From NCBI GenBank assembly GCA_019671005.1, contig CM033745.1:32453526-32517525 (forward strand): 64,000 nt of DNA, read 5' to 3'. The position numbers and the translations under genes were made by a program. This DNA comes from Hibiscus mutabilis. Lineage: Eukaryota > Streptophyta > Magnoliopsida > Malvales > Malvaceae. This document shows positions 55,481-64,000 of the stretch, in pieces. Every line of letters starts with the position of its first letter. Within the stretch, counting starts at the first letter, position 1. The notes beneath the pieces are model-generated. The model was given only the letters and a program-made list of their open reading frames with translations, ran no database searches and had not been told where the DNA came from.

Positions 55481-57920
55481 TTGGATAGGCGTTGAGGTGT
55501 TAGCGTCAAGGCGATAGCAAGTTGGTGAGTGCAAAAGTGTTTTGGTACTATAAAGAGGTTTGATTTACGGCCCTGGGAGTTTAGTTGAAGCCTAGCAATC
55601 TTAGCTAAGCTAGGATGTAAGTTTTCTCTATTTTTACCTTTCGAATATCGACTTGTTATGAGACTTGAATTACATATTTTAGTTTAAAAGCATAATTTGA
55701 TTTACTTACTGTAAATGCATCATTTTTTATTAATATGCAAATTTTATTAAAGTATATGGATGCCTATGATCATTGAGATTTGTTCCTAGAAGGAATATGA
55801 TATTTTTTTGGCAATGTGCTTTTGCAAATGAAACGGATTTGCGAAATTCATTGGAAAATAGTAAGTAAATGTATTTGAAAATGTTATATTGGCTATGTGA
55901 CATAAATGATAAAGTATCAAATATAGTTGGCATGCCATAGGGTTTAAAGCGCACTATAAAATAAAGTCGAACGTTGTGCGGCTCTTAAGGTATATCAATT
56001 TAACTAGGCTACTCGGGCTGATGGTTTCTCTGGTTTATTGCAATAAGGGTGAGCCTATTTGTTATGTGTTAGCGGTGAGCCTAGCACGACGGGGTAGGGG
56101 TGAGCCTATTCTCGGCCGAAGTAAGATTAGGTGGGGGTGAGTCCACTGGGAAATCCGTGTATCTGATGTATTTTGATAAAACATATTGTTTTTGTTATAA
56201 GGATAGAGGCTAGTCTATCCGGGGTCACAATACATGACAATTTACGACAATTAATGGAAAATATTTGTTCATATGGCGGTTTATGCATGGTTATAGAAGC
56301 TTTGATGCATATGGTTATTATGCATTACATGATTTACAAAAGATTACGGGAAAATGCTTTGATTTAATTAACCATGTTTTACATAAATTTCTTAAGAATG
56401 AAATGATTGTTATGAAGCATGAAGTATATATGTTTTGAATAAGCTTGTTTTATCTAAATGCTATAGAAATGACGTGTTTTACTTGCTTTGATATGGGCTT
56501 TCTAATATCGGTTTGGATTTTGAAAATGCATTGACGTTTTACCCTTTTGACGCAATCACTAGGTATTATATGTTCATGCTCTCTTTTCTTTCGTCAAGTG
56601 AATTAAGCAGGTGCGGGGTTGTGGTTTGAGGCAAGGTGTGATCTCAAGACAAGCATTCTAACAAGTATCTGTTGGTGTTATCATTATTTGTAAAGGCAAT
56701 GTGGGTTAATTATTGAGATGTCATTTTGTATATGGCTTTATCATATGGTTGGAGTTTATATTGTGTTAGATGATGACTTTCTCTAATATGTACGATGTTC
56801 GTTTATTTAATGCCGAGTACATTTTATGGATATGATCAAATGATTTAAAATGGTTTAAATAATTATTGGATTGATTGCTTGTGTTCTAAGAGTACATATG
56901 GTCATATGTTTCTATTCCTTGATTGATTTATAGCCTATGTTGAGGCCTTGACCATTGTTGCTTATTGGATAATGCTTTATATTGTAGGAAGTATGCCATT
57001 AGTTTACTCGTATAAATATGGATTGTGTTTATTAATTGGCAAAAAATTAATTGAGCCTACTAGTTTAATGATGGTATAATGTAAGAAGCATGTCAATGTT
57101 GTTTGTAAGTATTTTGGATATGTTCCAATTGGGATTCGAATCCCTAAGATGCATTTTAGCACGGCCCATATCGGTACACTTAGTGTTGGTATCAGTACGC
57201 GGGGTTATTTTAGTGATCAGTAATGAATGTGGGTATCGGTGTACATGATCGGGTTTTGGTACGCGTAACCAAGTATCGGTACGCCCTGTAGGGTATCGAT
57301 TCCAATATTTGCTTCGATGTTTGTCTATATCGGTACGGTATCTTGTGTATCGGTATGACTAGTGGTTAATTCGGTTAATGGGTTTTATCATGTTTAGATT
57401 CTTTGTATTTTGGTCACCGTATGTTGTTGCATCAATTGAATAAGTAAATGATGTCCGTTTAACCTGAGATTTTGCAAGCATGCTTGTAGTGTATATAATT
57501 GCAAAAATTTTCTTTTGTAAACGTGCTGGTCCCTGTATTTTTGCCATTTTTAAGATTTAGTCCTTAATTTCGTATTTTGCTAAATTGGATGCATACTTGT
57601 TGTCCGTTGGAGCTAAAATTTGACACACTAGCCTGAAATATTATTAATTAAGTATTTGAACTTGAAACCTATATAAGTCCCTATAATTTTTGGATTTGCA
57701 TTTTGGTCCTAAAATTGTTGTATTTTTAATTGAGTGCCTTATCGATGTTCGAATCGAATGAAAATTGAACCATTGCTTGTATGGACACCATAGGTCTTAA
57801 CAATGCATCTATATTTTATCGGATGATAATTCGAGTAAGATTGTTCGGGTTTGCTTCGACAAACCTAATGTGATCTTCTTGGTTCATGTCTTACGACTAG
57901 GCTGGGTCAAGGGGGTTACA
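55481..57920 (+). repeat. C-type LTR, right part, plus strand
   Basis: Shares blocks with the C 5' LTR (minus strand of 12670-15579): GTTGGTGAGTG with GGGAGTTTA (55524-55585), ATATAGTTGG with the GCACTATAAAA block (55921-55965). It ends GGGTCAAGGGGGTTACA before a primer site. Four copies of GGTGAGCC(C)TA at 56048-56140 make a short degenerate repeat. The GTAYCGRTAC cluster is at 57165-57360. Confidence 0.72.
57165..57360. repeat. GTAYCGRTAC word cluster in C-type LTR
   Basis: ATATCGGTACAC, GGTATCAGTACGCGGGG, GGTATCGGTGTAC, AGTATCGGTACGCC, GGTATCGATTCC, ATATCGGTACGG, TGTATCGGTATG. GGTAYNSGTACGCGGGG-type strings are also found in B LTRs. Confidence 0.75.
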
Positions 57921-57925
57921 TTTGG

Positions 57926-57937
57926 TGGTATCAGAGC
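57926..57937 (+). other. Primer binding site of C-type element
   Basis: TGGTATCAGAGC, unmutated, five bases after the LTR end; tRNA-Met type. Confidence 0.85.
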
Positions 57938-60000
57938 CAGGTTAACAACCTCGGATGAATAGAGTTTAATTTGGTTATTTTGATAAAGTGATAAATGTAT
58001 TCGCATGTGCACTTGTTGTTAATTTCTTATATTGGGGTTAATCAGGAATACATTTCCTATTACAAATATTGTTGAAAAGGTTTTTACAGGTTTGTCTTGG
58101 ATCACTTGCTGAGCCTACACCCCAATTGTCAAGTTTAAACACTTGTAATGAGTTTGATTTATATGAGAAATGATTTATTCAGTAATTACTTCTGAGCTTA
58201 GAAAGTGTTCTCTGGGTTATTTATAGTATAAGGAAAGTGATTTTTTATCTTGAGTTGACTTGGTCCTCAATTGAGATTGGTTAAAAATGGTCTCCGAACT
58301 TGAGTGACATTGTCCTTATTCGTGACTTTATATATGGCGTTGGTCCATTGTTTCGAATATTAAAAATGGTTATTACCATCGATGTTAGCTATGTACTTTT
58401 TGAAGACAAGAAGTTAGTAAAGTGATGTAAACAAAAATGAGTATGTTGTAAGGTGTCATATCCTTGATAGTAACATCAAGATATGTAAAGTATGCTCGAG
58501 TGCTGCTCGATAAAGTTGTGACCAAGATTCTACTGAGAATTTTGGAGTATTAAGTTAATAAGGTTATGATGTATGCACTAGGAAAGAAAGTTGATGTTCA
58601 GGATTGAAACCTGACTAATAATGTAGATTGTTAAGGAGAATCTGATAGTGCCCCTAACGTCATTTCTATGAGGATGACCAATGTATGAAATATACAAAAG
58701 GCATTGGATTGAATTTCATCTTCAGAAAATCAGAATGCACAATGGAATCTTGGAATTTGTATTTTGATCAAGCAAATGGTGTGTAGCCTACTTTTCTTTC
58801 CCTGTTGCAATGTATGATGGATTCTGGCTTCACGAAATTATGCATATTAGTTAATGGTAGTTGTTTTTTGGAGCGTGTTGAGTGTTCTGAAGATTGGAGT
58901 TGATTTTTGCTATGGAGCTGTCCAAGAATGGAGTGATTTGTGCTTGTTGAGCTTTGGCTTATACTGTAATTCAATGTTTAAGGATGTTCCGGGTTCTAAA
59001 TGTCTCTATTGTTTAGGAAAACTTTCATGGAATACTTTCGAGGGAGTTTTCCTTGTCCTATATTTGTGAAGTTGAGTTCGGTATTGAGACGTCCTTTGGT
59101 ACAGCTCCAAAATCTTTTTGTGTCGTGTTGACGGGTATTAAGGAAATGTATGAGTTAGGGGAGTGATTGTGATAATGGTTGGTTTATGGATATGTTTGAT
59201 TAGAAGTTCTAATTTTGGAGGCACCAGTGTGATTGTTAACGAGAATGGTGCTTGAGACCATTTGGTTGGTATGATTTTATAGTTATGTCGTGTAGACGGT
59301 GAATCATTAGCGTCATTCAAGGTTGCGGTGAGTTTAGTATTCTGTGAATACTTGTTTTCGTGAGTAGCAAAAGTAGTGGTATTCTCATGTATGATGGTAC
59401 TGAGATGGATCTTGATCGACAACTAAGAAATGTTTAGTAGGCTTTTGTAGCCAAGCGAATGTTTGTTCCTGATTTGGGTAAGTGCATGTTTTGGCAAGTT
59501 GGAAGGAATATTGGTTTTGAGAATGTTATTAGTAAGTGTGAACAGTTGAACATTCATAGTGCATAAACACTTATATGTATATATTTGGGCATGACTTTAG
59601 AGGTTTGCATAGATATGCATAGACATCTATGAGGGCATATAAGTAATCATGCATACATATGTTCACACTTACGAATGACTTTTTCAGACGCCGATGAGAT
59701 AATGGTGTAAGTACTGTAGCAAGGATAATTGAGTTCAAGCGAGGAGATTCTTTGAGGTCTTACAAATTGTAGAAGGTGTTATAGGTTGATTCTCAGAAGT
59801 TTTAATTGTGCTGAATTTGAAGTCACCAAGGTTGGTGTCAAAAGTACGTGGTTTTCTAGATTAGTTGATTCTTATCAGTGTTTTTTGAGGAATCTTAAGT
59901 TGATGTTGCACCGTTAGAGAAGTTGCAGCAGTAGATGTTCTTTTTGAATTAGATGATTTGCTACGTTCCAGTTGGGATCATGGCTTGAGTTTAGTTTGTT
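57938..60000 (+). pseudogene. Internal region of C-type element, very decayed
   Basis: 57938-59390 gives no recognisable coding sequence; it stands where leader and gag should be. At 59390-59525 GGATCTTGATCGACAA and AAGTTGGAAGGAATATTGG match the RT region of element C (minus strand of 10235-10380). The MITE-like insertion follows, then 59679-59900 matches C again (AACCAAGGTTGG-type and GTTTTCTAGATT blocks). Most of pol must be deleted or unrecognisable. Confidence 0.5.
59526..59678. mobile_element. MITE-like insertion, second copy
   Basis: 153 bp bounded by TTATTAGTAAGTGTGAAC and the inverse of TCATTCGTAAGTGTGAAC, with internal GGGCATGACTTTAGAGGTTT shared with 10099-10234 (inverted). Same insertion point in both C-type elements. 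Confidence 0.45.
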
Positions 60001-60404
60001 AATTAATTATGGGTTAACAATCGAATGTGTTATAAAATGAATTTGGTGAATTGGTTATGGCTAATGTTTTGGAAGGTTATTTAATTAGTTTATCAAATAA
60101 CAAGAATTATGTTTTTGATAAATTTTAGAAAGAGAAAGAGAGAGAGAATTTGTTTTTAAAAGTGACTTTTGTAAATTAAATAGAAAGGAGACATGGACTA
60201 AGAATCTTTAGGGAGCAGTTTCACCCTTTGTATTTTAACAAACTCAATATTCTTTTCTTAAAAAAACTACCAATGGATAACATTTTTCTTAAAATCGGGG
60301 ATTCTTTAAAAAAATTCTCTACTAAAAACCATTGTTTTCATATCTTTTATTTTCCTAAAATGTTTTTTTATAAATCAATTGATATTTTGATCTCATTTCT
60401 AATA
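60001..60404 (+). other. LTR-derived remnant, no coding sequence
   Basis: Contains GACTAAGAATCTTTAGGGAGC at about 60197, a block found near the start of all B and C LTRs. It is probably a scrap of a C-type LTR. GAAAGAGAAAGAGAGAGAGA is a simple repeat. Confidence 0.45.
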
Positions 60405-61435
60405 TGATAAACCTATTTGATTTTGATATAACTTTAATGAAAAATATTTTTGGACTTAAGCTAATTTGCAAAAATATTTCAAAAATCCATAAACCCATAA
60501 AATATGTTTGAAATGTTTTCAAAGGGTTTTTGACATGTTTTAAATGTTTTTAAGCAACCAAAGTGTTAAAAACTGGTCCTGAGTATTGATACGGTTTAAC
60601 TCGTACCGATACCCAGAGGACCCCATATCGATACGGTTTTAAGAATACCGATACGATTTTTCATCCCCAAGTTTTCCAAATTCTAATAGCCAATCTCCAT
60701 ACCGATAGAAGCCTAGCTCTATCGATATGACAGGGACCATACCGATACCAAGTATTGAGTACCGATACCCAGTGCATTTATTGCCCAACAGCTCTTTCTT
60801 CTTTAGGTAGCATACCGATTCCAGCACTCGTGTACCGATACGCCTTACTTCAGAAGTGCATTAAAGCCTAGAATTAAAGTCCCTAACATCTCTTAACAAC
60901 CCCCAATGGCTAGCGACTTCCATGAAGTCATTAGAGGGTTTTCTTGTTTGTAGAACACACTTGTGAGCTTAATTGTCAAGAAACCAACTACCAGCATTCA
61001 ATGATAGAGAAAGTGTTTTAGTGCTTTAATTGTCAATTTCTTTGTAGAACACACTTGTGAGCTTAATTGTCATATATGCTCAAGTGTTAGGTTTTGGGTG
61101 AGAGCTTAATTGTGCAAACATTGTACATTGTGAGGGTTTTCTTGTATGCTATTTGTTTATCTCTTGTAAGTGAGGGTTTTCTCAAAGCTTTGGCATATAA
61201 GCTTTGAGGATGTAAAGGTTTCTTCTTGAACCTAGAAAAGGGGAAGAAATTCATAGTGAATTTGGGAAAATCCATAGTGGGGAGCTAAGGTAGTGGATGT
61301 AGAGCTTGGTTAGAAGCTTTACCACTATAAATCCTTGTGTTCAAATTTTATTTTCCCTAGCTTTCACTACAAACATCTAAGAACCAATTCACCCCACTCT
61401 TGGCTATCTTTGTTGATCGTTTAAGCCTCCCAACA
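60405..61435 (+). repeat. 5' LTR of copia element
   Basis: TGATAAACCTATTTG to CCTCCCAACA, 1,031 bp. It contains the GTAYCGRTAC cluster (60585-60845) and a repeat of CTTGTGAGCTTAATTGTC (60961 and 61045 regions). Confidence 0.85.
60585..60845. repeat. GTAYCGRTAC word cluster in copia LTR
   Basis: About ten units: GTATTGATACGG, CGTACCGATACCC, ATATCGATACGG, AATACCGATACG, CATACCGATAG, CTATCGATATG, CATACCGATACC, AGTACCGATACC, CATACCGATTCC, TGTACCGATACGCC. A smaller cluster lies at 63174-63251. Confidence 0.85.
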
Positions 61436-61437
61436 AT

Positions 61438-61449
61438 TCGTATTAGAGC
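61438..61449 (+). other. Primer binding site of copia element, mutated
   Basis: TCGTATTAGAGC against the usual TGGTATCAGAGC, two changes, directly after the LTR. Confidence 0.65.
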
Positions 61450-61523
61450 TTCATTTGTACGTCGGATTAACATCCTAGAGTGGATCTTTGAGGTTTTTAA
61501 CCATTCTACATCAACTGGAGTTC

Positions 61524-62730
61524 ATGGCGTAATCCATCGATAGGCCTCCTTTCTTCGATGAGGCCAACTACGCCTATTGGAAGAATAGGATGATGTACTT
61601 CATGAGAGCCAAATGCTATGGAGAAGTGATTTCGGAGGACAAGCTTGTGAGGAAGTTGATTTGCTCACTTCTCGACTCATGAGATTCCAAGAATACCGCC
61701 ATCATAGAAGCAAATAATTTGTAGGAGCTCAAGCTTGACGAGCTTATAGGATCTTTGCTCACCCATGAAATGATGATGTCCAAGGGGAAGAAGAAGATAG
61801 TAGAGCAAGGCATTGAATACTTGAATGTTGTTGTTCTCAAAACCTCCTCAAGAATTCAAGAAGATTCAACTGAAGAGGAAAGTGAAGATGAAGAAGAAGA
61901 AGAAGAAGAAGAAGAGATGGCAATGCTCTTTAAGAAGTTCGCCCGATTCATGAAATACCATAAGGAAGAATTAAGGCATGAATCAAAAATGAAGAGAAGC
62001 GATGCCATCATATGCTTCGAGTGCAAGAAGACAGGGCATACCAAGTACGATTGCCCTCGTTTCAATAAGAAGGGATCAAGACATAAGAAGAAGGCATTTG
62101 TGGCTACATGGAGTGATGAAGAGGACTCCACCAAAAATGAGGTAGCCCATCTATGTCTTATGGCCATCCAAGGTGAAAAGGTAACTTCTAACTCGTCAAA
62201 TTTAAATTCTTATACTTTCAATGAGTTACAAATCTACTTATGATGATTTAATTTTACAGTTTAAAGCTTCATTTTTGAAAAACAAGAAATTGGTTTCAAA
62301 ACTAAAAATCGATGATTTACTTTCCAAAACTAATTTAGAACTTGAAAGACAACTTGATCAAATGCAAGTTATTTTTAAAGATTTTGAAGTTAAAATTTCA
62401 AACTTGCAAAATTTTCTTTCTAAAGTTCAAGAAGATCATCAAAGGGAAATTGATGATCTCAAAAAGAATTTGTTTAACAAAAATGTTCAAAAATGAGAAG
62501 TTGGAGGTAGCTCCAAATCAAATTTTGTTAAGAAATTTTTTTATCAAAGATAATTTAGTTCCCCTAGATTTTTAAATGGAAAATGTGTTCGAAACATTTG
62601 GGTCCCAAAAGGACTCATTGTTTCATAGAAAAATGAAGACATTGAAAAATGGATTCCTAAGGGGACTAAATTTTTTGAGACTAATGCCATTGGATCCAAA
62701 GAAATTTGGATAGCAAAAATTACTTGATTG
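61524..62730 (+). pseudogene. Ty1/copia gag
   Basis: ATG at 61524 followed by a stop at codon 3; the frame then gives DRPPFFDEANYAYWKNRMMY and MRAKCYGEV, the copia gag start. The long middle of the gag domain is missing: ISEDKLVRKLICSLLDS follows within a few residues. Two more stops precede DELIGSLLTHEMMM. From 61755 it is open to 62243: an eight-Glu run, KFARFMKYHKEEL and the zinc knuckle CFECKKTGHTKYDC with all four ligands. A frameshift leads to 62221-62496, a coiled-coil-like stretch. Broken WVPKG and IWIAKI motifs end it near 62725. Confidence 0.82.
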
Positions 62731-63751
62731 TCTTTTGTAGGTGTGCTTGAGCCATTGATGATCAAAGTCAAATCTTTGAAGCTTATGACACACAAAAGAG
62801 GAAAGACACTTGGAGAATGAAGGCTTAACATCCTACCTTGGTTCAAATGGTACATTTATTTTCATGCAATTTTTCTTGATCATGTGTTCCATGTCTAGTT
62901 TCATGTTGATCTAAGCATGTTTGTATGACTCCATGTTGTGCATAATTGCATATAGTTAGGGGGAGTCTCTATTTGCATGAGTTACATGTTTGGTGAATTT
63001 GGTGAAATTCATGCTTTTGTATGTTTAAGTGTGTTATCTTGAGAAGCATGTTGTTGTTTTGTAGAAAAAATGATCAAAATGCATATCTAAGACTTAATAG
63101 AGCCTTTGTAACTTTTAATTAAGTTCTAAGGCCTTTAAAGTTGATTTTGTTTCATTTTCACCAAATTTCGTGCCTTCAGTACTGGTACAACCTAGACCAT
63201 ACCGATATGACCTTCAACCAGTACCGATACGATCTCCTTCATACTGGTACGCACAGTCAAAAAGGAACTGTTTTGACCCTTTTTGCCATGCCCTGTATGC
63301 TTATTTGAGTATCTTGATAAATGACATGTTTAAATTGAATTTCTTGGTTTATTTGCTTTGATTATTTGAAATTCAATTGTATTTCTCTTGAATTGTTAGA
63401 CGAACAATTTACTTGATGCTTGATTAAGGGAGAGCCATTTTAAAATTCTTTTCATAATAATTTTGTTTGGTCTCTTTTTCTCTAAATGTTATCTTACGCC
63501 AACAATTGATATTTCCTATCAATTGGTACTAATTTTTCCAACAACCGGTGTTTTTGAACTTAAATGTGATTTCAAACTTAGTTTTGAAACTATTTTTGAT
63601 ATAACAATAAGGGAGGAGATAGGTTTGAAAAATTAAATGTAAAAAAACGAAAAGGGGGAACATTAAATATTTTCAAAAATACTCTTTTTCTAAAAATATT
63701 TTTCTAAGGGAGAGTTTCACAAAAAAAATATCCAAGTGGTTTCATTATATC
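62731..63751 (+). other. Post-gag region of copia element
   Basis: No pol motif found. AGTTAGGGGGAGTCT at about 62955 is a G-rich internal tract, a common feature near copia 3' ends. GTAYCGRTAC-type words occur at 63174-63251. AAGGGGGAAC at 63652 and CTAAGGGAGAG at 63706 are further purine runs. Confidence 0.55.
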
Positions 63752-63766
63752 AAAAAATGAGGAGAT
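63752..63766 (+). other. Polypurine tract of copia element
   Basis: AAAAAATGAGGAGAT abuts the second LTR start TGATAAACC. Confidence 0.75.
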
Positions 63767-64000
63767 TGATAAACCTATTTGATTTTGATATAACTTTAAT
63801 GAAAATGTTTTTTTGACATAAACTAATTTGCAAAAATATTTTAAAAGTCCATAAAGTTGAAAAATATGTTTGAAATGTTTCAAAGGGTTTTGACATGTTT
63901 TTAAATGTTCTTAAACAGCCAAAGTGTCAAAAACTGATCTTGAGTACTGATACGGTTTCACCCGTAATGATACCTAGACGACCCTATATCGATATGGTTT
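63767..64000 (+). repeat. 3' LTR of copia element, start only
   Basis: Matches 60405-60640 over its 234 bp with scattered changes, and runs off the window. Confidence 0.88.

Larger units (their letters stand above)
60405..64000 (+). mobile_element. Ty1/copia gag-only element, 3' LTR cut by window
   Basis: LTR 60405-61435, mutated tRNA-Met-type primer site, gag, polypurine tract and the start of a second LTR at 63767. The internal region is only 2.3 kb and holds gag but no PR, IN, RT or RNase H. The two LTR starts differ at roughly one base in ten by eye, so the insertion is old. Confidence 0.85.

Noticed and set aside
61860..61915. Poly-Glu run in copia gag as a host nuclear acidic domain
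   Set aside because: GAA/GAG runs before the zinc knuckle are common in copia gag and the frame is continuous with it.

Overview
This window is plant nuclear DNA made almost wholly of nested, decayed LTR retrotransposons. I found no host protein gene, tRNA, rRNA or CRISPR array. The evidence is plant-type Ty3/gypsy lineages (Athila-like with an env-like ORF; chromodomain-bearing Tekay/Del-like and another chromovirus; a Tat/Ogre-like LTR remnant) plus one Ty1/copia element. Their primer sites match plant tRNA-Asp and initiator tRNA-Met. Such a landscape is typical of repeat-rich, probably heterochromatic or intergenic angiosperm DNA. The species cannot be named from sequence alone.

Layout. 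1-4506: 3' half of an Athila-like element (+) with pol, env-like ORF and a deleted 3' end, inserted in a minus-strand LTR of family B (4507-7123). That LTR in turn sits in the 3' LTR of a minus-strand Tekay/Del-like element, family C (7124-15579). 15580-45715: a plus-strand array of family B elements with four long LTRs (about 3.2-3.3 kb) and three internal regions in the order LTR-int-LTR-int-LTR-int-LTR. The first B LTR is split by a structurally complete, recently inserted, non-autonomous Athila-like element (15711-21629, minus strand, TSD TCCCC, LTRs nearly identical). A truncated third LTR of that Athila-like family interrupts the first B internal region (26194-27266). 45716-48542: a C-type LTR fragment, then a Tat/Ogre-like LTR and leader. 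48543-55140: an LTR-like block, then a degenerate chromovirus D with gag, PR, RT-RH, IN, a duplicated chromodomain and a short 3' LTR. 55481-60000: a C-type LTR and internal region (+). 60405-64000: a gag-only Ty1/copia element cut by the window end.

How the pieces work together. No element here looks autonomous. The B, C and D pol genes carry stops, frameshifts, lost catalytic residues and internal deletions, several with short microhomology at the junction. The youngest insertion (15711-21629) keeps LTRs, a primer site, a polypurine tract and a short gag-derived ORF but has lost nearly all of pol, so it was probably mobilised in trans by a relative such as the element at 1-4506.

Most unusual signals. 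(1) Two different self-complementary words are spread through the elements: GTAYCGRTAC in the LTRs of gypsy B and C and also of the unrelated copia element, and GTTGCCNNGGCAAC in LTRs and coding regions of the Athila-like family. (2) A chain of about six small hairpins inside every B LTR. (3) Four near-identical CTAGAG...CTCTAG hairpins near the end of the Athila-like element. (4) The tandem shared-LTR array.
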